A stretch of 64,000 bases of DNA from Paragonimus westermani (Eukaryota; Platyhelminthes; Trematoda; Plagiorchiida; Troglotrematidae). The translations under genes were made by a program, and so were the position numbers. The stretch spans positions 1-64,000 of the forward strand of contig QNGE01003218.1 of assembly GCA_008508345.1 (NCBI GenBank). Direction: 5' to 3'. The notes below the pieces were generated by a model that was not told where the DNA came from, did no database searches, and saw nothing but the letters and a program-made list of their open reading frames with translations. Shown here one piece after another: positions 1 through 12,820 of the stretch; the stretch's first letter is position 1; each line of letters starts with the position of its first letter.

Positions 1-1106
1 GGGTCGACCAATGACCAGTCCGGAGGCAAAATCGTGCGGGACGGTCGCTCATCGAGGTGGGGATGAACCGATATTACTCCGGACCAGTATGTGATCATCA
101 CATACAATTCGGACCCTCCCTTTGTAAACGAGAATCATTGTTGATAGGCACCAACTACAAGGTACCTTTCCACTCCCCCAAATCGTCTAGAGGAGTTTCG
201 TCAGTTCTGATATGAACATCTCCTCGCCATCCTTGAGAAAAAAAGAGAGCGGAATTGAACTAGGAGCTTTGTTACGCTTCAATAACTCACGCTCCAGGAC
301 CATTTCTGCTTCCTATGCAAGGCCATCTGGAACGCAATAACCATTCGAATCTCGTCGTCCACATGATCTGGTTGGTGCCAACTGAACTGTTTTTGAAAAT
401 GTTCCGTCCAACTGTCGAGTCGCCACGATCAGATGGTGAAAACTGAGCGAAATTTTTTCACATATGTTCTTATTTACACTAACCTCACGACTAGTACAAC
501 CACGGACCAGAGGAGAAAACCTTCTGCTACTCCCAGATAAATAAACACTCCTGAGGAAGGCCGTCCGAGGTGGTTGAAACGTAGAGTATTACAACTTGCT
601 CGTAACGCTGTGTTATTCCCAATCTGTTTATCAGGATCGTTCTATATCTTTCGACTGGTCGACCAAGTAGTGCAAGCTTCTGGTCTGCTTGCCTTCATGT
701 TGTCGCTGTTCGACACCATATTCGGAACCAGGTAGAGTCAAGCGACGCCTGCTCATGAGGTTTATCGACGTGACAGAAACTCAGTTCTACCGGAACTGAA
801 TAGCTCCTTCAGAACATTCATCATCACAGCATTGTTCATCAGGACCTTCCACCTAATTCGGACTGTGCAATTTTTTTCACGAACGCTTCCTAGTAAGCCT
901 TCTTTACACTCGTCTCGCCCGAATGCTTGATTTTACGGATGGAAGCCCTCTGGTAGAACGACAAAACAGGACGAACACGCATAGCAGCATTCTTCGAGTC
1001 CGTGTGGTTACACCAAAAGGCACGACAGTCTTTAACAGTGTCGCCACTTTTAACAGTCCGCTGTACATTCCGGCTACATCTATATCTGAAGAGCACAGTG
1101 AGACGT
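1..1106. other. No supportable gene; retroelement-like debris
   Basis: Short overlapping frames only. The stretch at 551-590 (ctgaggaaggccgtccgagg and onward) resembles a sequence I associate with flatworm retroelement 3' ends, but this is from memory and unverified. Confidence 0.3.
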
Positions 1107-2350
1107 TCATGTTACACAATGCCTCCCTCGTTTTGGAATGCGGTGCTCGAAATATGGAGACTGTGAGACGCGCACAGCTGCAGTAGTCTTTCGCTGCTGC
1201 CACTGCTCCCTGCCAGGACAACAAACAGACCTCCCAACCGCTTTCTCCTCTGAAGAAGAACGATCAGGCTGAACATTCAAATTGACCGCTAGCGTAGTAA
1301 GGTTTAGGTGTTCGATCTGTATCCGAAGATCAACAAGGGCATCACAGAACGCATGTTCCATAGCATCCAAACAGATGTCCGTTGAAGCATACGAGGGCAC
1401 GATAAATACACAACACTTTTCTGATTTGCGTCGACAGACTTTGACGAATGTTTTGAATCTGACAACACACAAGAAACTGTTCACTGAGATCCACTCGAGC
1501 AAGCACTATACTGCTCCGCAACTCAGTGCGACTTGCACTCCAGCTTGACCACGAGGTTCAACTTCGGCGTCATCAGAGACCGTGAGAAAGATGCCTTGGC
1601 GCGATAGTTATCTAGCGGTGAGTTCAAGTGAATAACGGTAAACTTGAGTCCCCGGCCCATAGCACACATACTACATAGCTCCAGACTTCGGACAGCATTT
1701 GCCAGTGCAGCTTTCTGACTGATTTGTAGGGGACTACAAGCAATGAAGACGCCAATGTTCATCGATTGTCTCAGTCTCAGAAAACAATTGTCATCCGGTA
1801 ATATGTGGATGGCAAAAGACTCGGGGTTGAATGTTAGAAGAACGTAGTGTAGGATAAATAATGTCACCGTCGTGAGATTGACCACTTGCGATAATTCCCG
1901 GTCGTTTACTTTGCAGAAGGAGTTGGCTTGAAAGACCCCACCATGAATCTCAGACTCGAGAGTCTGACCTTCAAGACAACATGGTGCAGGGTCTTTCCAG
2001 GGACACACCCGCAACTAATGACTCAATAATCTGACTTACTTGGAAATGAGGGACTTGTCTAGTCCGAGGGTGCGATAAATAAGACACCACTTTTCGATTC
2101 TGAACACTGATGCACGCAGTGGATGTATTCGAAGAAATTTTCGGACTTTTGGGCGATACCAGATGTTTTTTAACCTTATTCGATAACGCGCCAGCAGTCA
2201 CAATCAACCGTTGAGCGATCGGAGTGCTATTTGTTTGAGGATACCTTTTCAAACCCCCTTCTTGAGTGCCGCAACTATAAAAGTAGTTCTGTATGCCCAT
2301 ACGTTCGTGCGTTGTTACCAAAGCACTCTTACGCGGTCGGTAGTGTGACA
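1107..2350 (-). mobile_element. Possible degraded retroelement with an internal repeat
   Basis: Minus-strand frames are unusually open here, including 163 codons at 1523-2014. A stretch of about 30 bases beginning gagggcacgataaata at 1396 recurs with about 80 percent identity at 2066. On the minus strand both copies precede frames with a KSEKCCVFIVP-like or similar reading, weakly like the start of a GIY-YIG module. No domain can be named with confidence. Confidence 0.25.
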
Positions 2351-3795
2351 TACAATCCTATGAGTGTAACTGGTTTTCGTCTGCCTGCTTCCCTTTGACT
2401 TGTTTGTAAAGGTTACGCCTGGAAGAACCAACTTGCTAGTCAGCACAGTCCGCCGATCCAAAACAGCACACAAACACGACCACCACGCCAAAGTAACACT
2501 GTAGGTCAGGACCATTACTCACCGGCAAATACGACCGAACTGTTGATATTGCAATGGTGGCTCTCGTGAATTCCTCTCTTATGAGAAAGGTGATCTAGCA
2601 ATGTACACAACGTCAGGCTGGCTGCTTACCTAAGTATTTGTAGTCAGACTTTAGACCAATAAACTCCGTCAAGCCATTAGTAGCTTCAGATTACAAAAGC
2701 CATACTTGGACAACAATGTTTCTCCCAGTTTGAAACAGTTACCATCCCTCAGGACACTTGCGTACACTACGACGTGAAGTTCACTATCAATTTAGACGGG
2801 GCAACATACCGCCATTTTCAGACCTAGTCTTGCTCCGTCAGTCGCACAGATCAGCTCGAAAGCCAGTCCAGCAAAATGGATTGTGAACTGCTCAATGCAC
2901 GAAATTTCACAACTTTGTTCCCATAAAGTGCGACTTGGTTTGTCTGCTCATAAAAAGGACAGAAGGCAGCTTTGTGCTTAGGATTCACACCAGGGTTTGG
3001 TGGAAATAACTCGACTTCATCTGAAGACGGGAATTCGTTTAGACAACATAGCTAACGCCAGATTAAATCTAGTTAGCCATCCAATGGGGATTTTCCAAGT
3101 GAGTCCGAATCCCATCTCCGTCACTAAAGTGTTGTGACTGCATCTACGGTCTCCGAATACGTCACTTGACTACTACCGATAACAAAACAACGGCGTACAG
3201 CGGAACAGTGGGTAACGGGCAACGAACAACGGATCACAGGAGCACACGTGGTTAACTTGAAACTTCCCAACCAACCAAACTACCAAAACCTAAGGCACGT
3301 AGACAAGAAGAAAAATGACCTTCAAAAAGAACTTTACTCAGTTCAAAGGCTGCTCGTCCACAAACATGCTTCTTATTTGTAGGGTTTGGGACCACAAAGA
3401 AAGCAAACTAGGAAACGGACCTGTTAGAAGTGCAGACAATACAGGGTACCAAATAGAAGGGGAGCTTGTAGGCGGTATGCCAAAAATAGAAAACGATAGT
3501 TCAGAAAGTCCATAAAAAGTAGAGATTCATGTCGCTGCGAACCTTGTAATTTACTCATTGTAATAATATTTCAAGCAGTTGCAAGGCAAATGAAATGTTT
3601 TCCAGATATTTGAAACATTCTTTTCCCGTCAAAAATTTGAATAAAGAAGACAGTAGGCTGATTTTGCACGATTTATATCCGGACAAATTTCGCTGCATCT
3701 TTACGAGTGCATACTACAGATCATTTATATATCAGTATGAGAAAGAGAACAAGATACCAGAGAAAGCCAATTGTCAGAGTGCACAATCACTGTCA
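2351..3795. other. Interval without supportable gene
   Basis: Only frames under 75 codons with no recognisable content. Confidence 0.4.
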
Positions 3796-4680
3796 CTACC
3801 AAGGTAGCCACAATCCTACAAACAGTTGTTTCTGAACACACAACACGGGTTTGAACTTTCGGATTGCAATCGCTTCGGCATAACGCAGTGTTCGCCTGTG
3901 TGACGTTGAGTAGATAACGCGAAATTCCGTTGTGGGGTCACATTGGTGTTGCATCATTAGAATATGACGCGCAATGGACGATGCAGGCTTCTTGTTTCTA
4001 TGCGCGGCTGTGACATCATGTGTTTGCGTAATCTGTTCCCTGACCCACTTCGGGATGTGCTCCGTGACCCTGGTTCGCAACTGGCGCTCAGTCCTGCCTA
4101 TGTAGGATGCTCGACATCTACATGGATACCCATAGGTAAGGTTGGATTTGGCTCAATCGGGTACCGCTTGTTTCACACAGGGTGTCGGAATCCGGAATGT
4201 TCTGAACATAATCACTGGAACCACGGCATTGTATATTCTTGCGATAGAACTAACCAGACGACGGTGAATAAGTTGGCATACATCATCACCCTTGAAGGGA
4301 AGACGAAGAAATGCCGGCTTTTTGGACACTGTGTCGGGTCGAATTCCTATGTCGATGGTCTGTTTAAATCTTGCAATAAACGGTTTAGGATAGCCGTTTA
4401 GTTGTAGGGTGGTCTCTAAAAGGGCCATCTCTTCTTGAACAGTATCTTCAGTGCAGATACATCTGGCCCGATCAAACAAAGTGCGCACCAAACTTTGTTT
4501 GTAGGATCGGGGAACAAAGCTTTCAAAATGCAGGTACTGACCTGTCCAAGTGCTCTTGCGGTGTACGCTTCGTTGAATCGAGCCATCTGCATGTCTCCTG
4601 ATGCACATATTTAGAGATGGTAGGCTGTTTTGATTCTCGCCTTCCATACTGGAATGTATGTTTGAGTGTAAAGAATACAC
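3796..4680 (-). mobile_element. Penelope-like retroelement fragment, RT end plus GIY-YIG endonuclease
   Basis: One frame runs almost unbroken through this segment, with a single TGA at 4153-4155. The 5' part reads QRSVHRKSTWTGQYLHFES, then LVRTLFDRARCICTEDTV and LNGYPKPFI, the end of a PLE reverse transcriptase. After the stop comes CRCRASYIGRTERQLRTRV (YIG codons at 4096-4104), the GIY-YIG endonuclease core, then the tail RKFKPVLCVQKQLF. The 5' part of the element is missing. It is the best-preserved PLE copy here, but is truncated and broken. It lies just left of the C1GALT-type terminal exon, in the same orientation. Confidence 0.72.
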
Positions 4681-5861
4681 GCGATTAATTAAGCTCGGCC
4701 GATGTTAAAACGTTTTTCCTGTTACACACTTGCAAATCAACGAAATTAGAAGTAATTTACCCCAAAATCTCATATGAAAATCAAGCACACGACGCTTCTG
4801 TGCACTTTTCCAAAAGTACTATGTGAGCAGCATGGATGAAAAGTGTTTTACGTTTGGAGAACTGGTGTCTGCTTTCTACCATGATCGTGTGGCCCATCCG
4901 AAAATGTGCACAACAAACAGTTAGCCGATCATTAATCTGCCTGACAAAGAACACTTGGAAAGACCCACTGTCATCTGTCGCAAAGCATGATCATATGGAT
5001 CGAAATGTTGTTGAAACAATGACGACTTTTCATGCTATGTTTCTGAACACAAGGCAAAGGTTTGTCATATTACGCGAAGGAAATTATAGCCACGAACCAG
5101 CATTCCATTCTATGAACTTACGGAGGCTCTCTTTCGACACGGCTTTNTTTTAGCCAGCTCTTATTCTCGTCTGATGTAGGTTTCTGATTTATTTGAGGCT
5201 CAATATATGCTCCGAAATGTATCACTGACTTTTGGGTAAAAACAGTCGGGATCTTCCGATATATTTACAACGTCCAAACAGATTCTACTCGGAAACAGAG
5301 TGTTATGGGCAGATGTAACCATCTTTAAAAGACCCCGTGACCCATAAATTTATGCGCAGAAGCAGTTGGTAAAAAGCTATTATATCATTTGATGTTAACA
5401 GCCGTGGTTGATAACTGTGTCACTCTCCCACATAGGCCAAAATCAACAAGGTCCTTCAATAGACCATGATTAAACTCAATTTCTAGCACATTTAGCAGTC
5501 TGTATTTTGCTAGAATTTTTATGCAGAAGTGGAGTGGATTTTCCGAAACTGTGAAAGCTCGATGCGAATGACCAAAGTGGTCATTTGTAACTTTGACATC
5601 CTACAAAATTCTGCAAACAATAAACGCGACAGTATTGATTAAGCGAATCCAAACAATCTTTGGTCCCAACAGCTACACAAAACCGTAATACCTGTGAGCA
5701 TGAAATCGTGTACAATGAAAATTTGACATTTTTGTGCTCGAAAGACTCGAAGAAGTTTTGGATTAAAAGTAAAAAATCTGTTGTTTACATACGAAAAATA
5801 GATCATAAGTTACTTCGAAAGATTGGATGATAATAGTTCTACTGTACAAACATCGAAGATA
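4681..5861. other. Interval without supportable gene; one ambiguous base
   Basis: Nothing exon-like is recognised. Base 5147 is N and interrupts a weak plus-strand frame (4836-5153). Confidence 0.4.
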
Positions 5862-5999
5862 TCAAACACTTTTTTGGATTGTTTTGGACGAATCCGTCAT
5901 GGGCTGATAGGGGTTTAGGTAGTAGAGTAGGAATTCCGTGATATACATCGCAGTGCCGTTCACGTAGTGAAAACTGATGTGCTTGGAACTGAACCCCAT
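5862..5999 (-). CDS. C1GALT-type C-terminal exon
   Basis: A terminal exon of 45 codons plus TGA, entered by a good acceptor (tctgttcttcacag). It reads ISFHYVNGTAMY followed by EFLLYYLNPYQ, which matches the C-terminal (V/I)SFHYV...MY..E(Y/F)L.Y.L.PYG region of core 1 galactosyltransferases. It begins in phase 0, whereas exon 3 at 33.9 kb ends in phase 1, so at least one exon must lie between them if they are one gene. Joining the two directly shifts the frame. The residues just before SFHYV are GFSSKH, where homologues have G-C-C-S-(D/E), so the usual cysteine pair is absent. It may be the last exon of the C1GALT1 gene above, across a 28-kb interval holding other exons, or a leftover of a second copy. 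Confidence 0.68.
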   Translation of the reverse strand: MGFSSKHISFHYVNGTAMYITEFLLYYLNPYQPMTDSSKTIQKSV

Positions 6000-8900
6000 C
6001 TGTGAAGAACAGAAGCACAAAATTGTGAAAAATATCACCCATTCAGTCTTATTTGTGGCAGAACACACTGGTCAGACGAGACACAATGAACATCTGCTGA
6101 ACTTCATATGTAACCAAAAACGCCCTGAGCAGTCCTGGCTACTGAAAGGCATGTCCTTTCTGTGCGTCAAAAGTGTTCTTTTACGACATTGAGTTTGTCC
6201 TCATGGACGCCACTCTAGATTTATAGCCACCATGCATCTTACTCTACCTATCCTTGTAATCACCTTATCCGATAATTCAGGCCTGTGTATGATTGTTTAT
6301 TTGCCTGGTATTGATTACAATGCAAAATATGGCCAGAATGTCAAGAGAACATTATGCGACTGATGTACTTTTGAAAATCACGGTATATTCAAATGGCATC
6401 CAAACTAAAGCTTTGAATCACACACCGTTTTGTACTGAACAGTGTGGCTATAAAACGGAGTGGCAAACTTAAATATGATCTTGTTGTACGGCTTAGAAGC
6501 TTTTCTAATCACAGGGAGTAAAAAATTCGCTCGTTTATTTTTCGTTCACATTTGTGTTGAAACAATCATGGTCCACAACGTGTTTGGACACAAACAAAAA
6601 TCTCCGTCGGTTAGAGCAGATGCAACTTGTTTCTTTCATTAACTGAGTTAGTTGTAAATAACCGCCGACATTTTCGCTTGTCTTTTCACTTATATTGATT
6701 TCGAGTTTTAAGTCCTTATGCAATACATTTTTAGTGTCAGTGTAAAATAACGGTTGTTTCACTGTAGACCACGGCTGCTTTGGCGCTTCCGTAATGAGTT
6801 ATTCTTCAATACCTTTGAGAAAACTTAAGTTAGCTCGTCACTGTTTCTATCTGGTATGACGTTCAAAACTGGACGAAATCTTGACTGTTGTTTCACTTAC
6901 CACATCTTGAGAATGACCGCGACCAGCTGACCTGAAGTTACAAACGATCTAGTGGTTGATTGTTGATGCCAAACTATGTAGATTACATACGGATGTTTAC
7001 AGACACATTTCTGACTTTTTCAAGGCAGCTTAAGGCTGCCATATGTCCTATCCACCTAGAAAATGACTTAAGTCAATCACAGACCAACTAAGATCGATGA
7101 TGCAAGAACCAGCCATGTAACTGTGAGTAACGAATGAATGACCGTTTAATCATTAAACTTTGTGTTACATGATTTGTTCCAATCGTAACAAAGCGTATGC
7201 TTATTATGCCATCAATTAAAGGGAGTGGACAAGGGTACGCCAGTGTTCAAGACTTCGTAATTCAGTCACTATGTCGCCTGTCACAGAATAAGCACACAGT
7301 GCGTACTGTGTAGGAAAAAGTTCATTGAAGGCTTTCATGGCACATACTGTCTTGAAAAATGATTCCCACTTTACGAGCGACCTCTTTGTTAGACCACAGA
7401 TTATCTTTAAACGTCGCAATGTTTTTATACACTGAGGATGAGCTCCCATGCGAAGATGACTTGCGTAAGCTGACTAGTTAAGGAAGTGCACGACTAATCA
7501 TTCATACATTCCGTGGCCTATACTGCTCAAAAGTATGCATGTAATATTATGTAGTTTTCTTAAATCACAAACAGTGGGCTGACACCTACATTAACGTTTC
7601 CAGTGTTACACGTTTGCCAAAAATGTGTTGTTTTTCAATTCGCATAAAGGGTCAAACGAAAGTAAACGGCCCGTAATGAAGACAGAACGTGCAGTAACAT
7701 GTTTACCTTAGTAAGGGTAGAAGTGAGTATGTTCTGAGTAACTCGACATGTATGTTGATAAACGTAGAGGTCATTTTCCGTAAACTCTCTCGGTACTATG
7801 CTCTGAAAGTAGACTATCTAGGCAGAAGCCTTCTGGCTGGCAAATCAGACAACTGCGTTCTACAGTTGACGAACACTTAAAGAACGTACTGTGACAACTG
7901 AATGGTTGTCTGCACCAAAAATCTTTCGAAAGCGTCAGTCAGACCATCTGACTTTACCATGACGTTTATAAGTAAAATACATTCAACGAGACCGTGTTCA
8001 GGCAAGTGGCTTTATGGCAACTCCTGTTTTGATGGTTAGATAATTTATTTTACATAGAAGAAAAGAACACCGCCAACATGGGCGGTGTAAAGGATGTGGC
8101 GAGTCACCGTATTGTTCAGTCGAACAAATAAGGAACCAAAGTTCATCGGTTTAGCTTGCATGTCAGCCTCTAGGATAGGAAAATGAGGAAAATCTTCGGC
8201 CTATTACCTGAGAACTGGTACTTAAACGAGTTTTGGTGAGTGGAAAGCTTCGGCTTAAATATGTTAACGTCCAGCAACTCGTTTTTTTATGTTAATCGTA
8301 GAAAAATTCAGGTTACCTGAACATACAGGTAGTTATATGATAACTTTCCATAGGAAATAAATAGTGGCTTTCAGGTAGGTTGTACGATGAAGAGTTGTCG
8401 CTATCACACAGTGCGATCTTTGTGTGGATCTGGTTTCGATGCCATAACAGGTGACATCCTCAATTATGGCCGATACTCAGTATTCAAACACGGGGACACG
8501 TAATGTCTTCAGTAAACTGGTTAATAATCCCAACCGGGCACGCTGGTTTTCCTAAATATAGTAAACTTGCCCATTATAACGGAATATTTTTGACAGTCAT
8601 TATAGCCAGTGCCCATTGAGAAAGATGGAGGTTGACTGACATTTAAGAGACAAAGACAAGAAACTGCGTGGAACAGGCGTTGTTTGAAGCTGTATGGTTG
8701 AAAAACAGTGCAGCATTCTTACTTAACCTGTAGGCTTCTCTCTCGTGATGATTGCTGTTCAACAAGCTGAACCGTTAGAGTGAGAATCAAATAGATCTGA
8801 TTCATGACTAGCTATGGCACATTCGAAGCCACGTAGTTGTTGAAAAAACTTAACGGTCAAATAAACTGCTTATTAGTAAAAGAAAGCTTAGGCCTTAGGC

Positions 8901-10126
8901 GGGCTGCTGGTCATGTTTTTGGTTGGAGCAGCACTCTTCGAAGCATATTGTGCATATTTATAAGAGATTAATTACAGTGTATCACATGCTATCACCTCCC
9001 ATGGAACCTTTCATCCACCAAGTCTAGATAGTTTCGAATTTCTTTATTTTTCTATATTTTGTTCCTTTACCCGATACAAACAAAGCTTTTAGTTGGGCAA
9101 AGCTGGCAAAAATAGAACATATCGTGAAAAGTTTGGCAGTCATCAGACAGTTTCGTTTTAGACTGATGAATGGTCACATGATAAGAGCTGACTGTTTGTG
9201 TCACTTGTAGTGTAGTTCGTAGGCCTCGTTTGGCTGGTATTGTCTAAAGAAGTCCATAAAAAGAAGTACACATACCGAAATTCAGTGCTGTTTCGTTGAT
9301 TTATAGGCAAAGCGTATACTGCAAACGAAAGCTGACGTCCTCTCTGTTTACTAATAGAGACAGTTTCGCTACATCCGTATTACTTTACCGCCAAATTCTT
9401 CGGTATCAATCCAGTCGAAGGTAACTCCTATTTTCTTATACACTGTGAAGGTGGTAACTAAGGGCAGATATCTGGAATGGAGCATTTGCTAAAGTGGGTT
9501 CAGCAAACGGATATGCAGCTTAACTCATTTGTTCCAGGTTTACGCACTCTGCTTGCATTTTTTACTCACCAGATGCACTTTGCTCATATACAACCGGTCC
9601 ATTCCAGATCCGACATTCAAGATTGCAATATGCCATTCAACTCTGTGCTTTCTATGTTTTCCCTAAATGACTTCGATCAATCATCTCACGCTGAAAAAGC
9701 AGTGACTTATCGGATTATGACGCCCAGTGGTTTAGCACTTAGTAATATGTGTTGATTTTCATGCTGTCCTACCGAAATGTTCTTAGGCATCTATTCATAC
9801 TCGATGCTGTTTGATACCGAGAATGTAGCGCCAAGTGTCACTACGTCCGAATGCGTATGTATACTCTCATGTTTGAATTCTGTGAGAATAACCGTCAGTT
9901 ATGACATGGTTTTTCGTAGTTATCACGCTTGACTTGAATCATAATTGATGGCCTCATTCATGTAGCTGACACACTTAGTTGAACAGTCGTGCATCAAACG
10001 AGACTTTACGAAATCGGTCGTTTTTGCCCAAATCACCTAGATAATAAGCCACTCAAGTGACTTTCCAGAGCAAGCACCAAGCAAATGATGGTCATGCACG
10101 TAGGTACGACAACCAACTCGATGTAC

Positions 10127-10143
10127 GTGTGTGTGTGTGTGTG
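10127..10143. repeat. (GT)n microsatellite
   Basis: About eight and a half GT units. Confidence 0.85.
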
Positions 10144-12801
10144 CAAACAAAGAACACTTGATGGGACTGGTAGCAGAAAGGCTAATAAATGATGTAAATA
10201 TTACTGTGCTTCCACCACTCGGTTCCCAAACAAATCTACATAATATCACTATTGGAAAAAATGCATGTGCTGAGACAGTTAACCTCGATCAGTTAGCTCG
10301 AACTTCACATGGCTGTTAGCCAAAATTATCTGAAATTTTACTCATCAACCGTAAAGTGATTGAAGTAATTTTTTGTCAACGTAGTCAAGTACTTCTCGTT
10401 ATTGATGGGTGACATCTTGTGAACAAAGTTTGGTTAACCCGTTAGCAGTACGATCGAGTTGGGTATGTTCACCATCAACGGTAAACAATTGACGGTTGTT
10501 TGGAAAATGAAAGACTAATTGTCGAGTTACGATTTCTTCACGGAAAGTCATATGCGGCAATGTGAATGCACCCATAGGAGTGATCAATTCTGAGATGACG
10601 GTTGAAAATGAAAAAAATTAGTTCGTGATTTGTTTTCCGACGCACTGGAAAAATTGGATTGGCCTATGAATACAATATGAAGATGAATTCCATTTCCGCT
10701 ATCCGCTGAAAGAGATTGGAAAAATTAGTAAGTTACTGCATCAATCTAGCAAGTTTATTCCGTACCAGGTATTAAATTGTCTTCCACTGAAATCACGGTC
10801 TTTTCAAGAGCGGATGAATACTGCTAGCGACCTTCATTTTTATTCAGCTGCCAGCGGTAATTTGAGTTCACTCAAACAGAATGGCTATCGGCAAGTTGCT
10901 TTCTTATGGAAATGTCGTGGCTACGAGAAGAATGGTGTCCCACAAAAACCGCTTGGTAAATCGATAACAGTGATTGGACTGAAGTGATACGAACTGTAGG
11001 CAAGAGACGCGTCTTCTGCCAGACTTCTTTGGAGCACACTAACCAACGCCAGCTTACCCAGTACACTCGGTTTCTGCAGGCATGGGCCATCTGCATTACT
11101 AAGCAGGTGTCTGAGTGAAATGTTTGACATTCAAAACTTTAAGACATGGCTGGGAAGCCCGGTTGTCGGAATACAGACTAACAAAACGTAATACACCAAT
11201 TGACCAACTATGCTTCTGAGATAATCAAAGTACTTGAATGATTTCCAAGGTAACTTTTTGTGAAGGTGATAACGGTTTAGTTAATGTTTAATGCAATTTC
11301 AAACAGGATAATGAAACAGACAGAAAATATGCAGTAATCGTCAAACCTAGCTATCGGATATAAACCGCTTTTGTCGATTTTTGCTACAGTATCACATTAA
11401 CTGATCTGCAGTTTCAAATAAATGAATTATTATGGAATCGGAACGGAGAGTGACAAAAACTCAAAGACCCATTCCTTACTTTGTCTCGATGCATGTATGG
11501 AAAAACGTTTTTGGATCGGTCGCTTGTGAACTTGGAAGCTTTCTGCTTTTTGAAATAACGCTGAAGTTCGTACGGATAGAACAGAGAAACACCCGTCTCG
11601 CCAAATTTTTCAAGCAACCGCACTCCGACCGCTTGACCACATAGACCTGTAAAGCATAAGCAAGGCAAACTTTAGGCAATAAGTTCAATCTTGGGATGAC
11701 GTCAACACTCTGCTGCAGTTATCCACATGATTAAAAGTCCATATCTTGGATCAGGGTGATGTGCCACTGAGGTCACCACCAAATGGCATTGAAGCGCCTC
11801 TGTCTGAATTAGAGTGATAATCATCACGGCGAAACTGTTATATTTGAGCCGCATATTTCTCACTAAAAATCAGCAGTGGAGAATCGCGCAGATCACAAAC
11901 CGGAATTGTTCAGTACATTCTTGAAACATGTGACTGCCGGACAGGGTTAATTGAAGCGAGCTTCAGTATCCTAGGATCTTTGTCCTTCCAGATTGCAAGC
12001 AGAATTTTCGGGTTAATCAGAACCATAAGCGCGCAGCTTCTCCGATTTGCGAGTTGACAGTATCACAGTTGAGGTCATCTCACTCGGATGTCCGGTGGTT
12101 GCGGTGCGATTTGAGAATCCTCTCGATGGAACAAATGATTTGACCTTACATCAGATATATGGATTTGATTAATTCAAACTACGCTTGCTAACTGTTATCA
12201 GCCACATTGTAAACGTTCATCAAGAAGAAGGAGAGAGAGAAAAGGGCTAAAGTGCATATAGATTTGTTGAAAAAAGCATTGACGGAATTCAGATAGCCTC
12301 TTCAGTTCATCCCACGAGACCATCATAAACAGAACGGATTACACTTGAATGCTGAGTATTATCTTTGCAGACCAGATAAAGTTGCCCATTCACCAACGAT
12401 AAAAAATAAAGCTGATTGTGCTGAAGCCATTAAAAGGCGAATAGTTGGTTGCTCCTACATTTTATGTACAATTTCTACCGAAGGGTTCTGCTATAGGCCG
12501 CCATTTTGGACTATTAGAAGTCCGCAAACCTGGTCTATCTGTTCGTCCTTTCAAGAAGCGGTTGTTGTACTCAGTCAGCGTGATGTGGTTACATTCGTTG
12601 ACTGCGTACAGGATAGTAATGGGCAGCCACAGAACCCATACACACTGAACACAGTGTCGTTGCTGGTTAGCGCACTGTTGACAGACGTTTGCTTCTGAGA
12701 CCGGATTCGACATTAGGATACACACATTTGAATCGAAATAAGTGGCGTGGCGACGGAATTCCCGTTCAGGCTCTAGGTGGCCAACTGGTTCCTAGGAAAG
12801 C

Positions 12802-12820
12802 CTAAGCATATCATGCTTAG
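12802..12820. repeat. 8-bp inverted repeat
   Basis: CTAAGCAT and ATGCTTAG separated by three bases. Short enough to be chance. Confidence 0.3.

Noticed and set aside
1523..2014. 163-codon minus-strand open frame
   Set aside because: No recognisable domain and no clear exon boundaries. Reported only as part of possible retroelement debris.
5839..6042. Second open frame over the C1GALT-type terminal exon
   Set aside because: It is the +1 frame of the same exon. Only the other frame matches SFHYV...PY.
10127..10143. Possible regulatory Z-DNA or promoter element in the GT run
   Set aside because: A short dinucleotide run with no gene nearby; an ordinary microsatellite.
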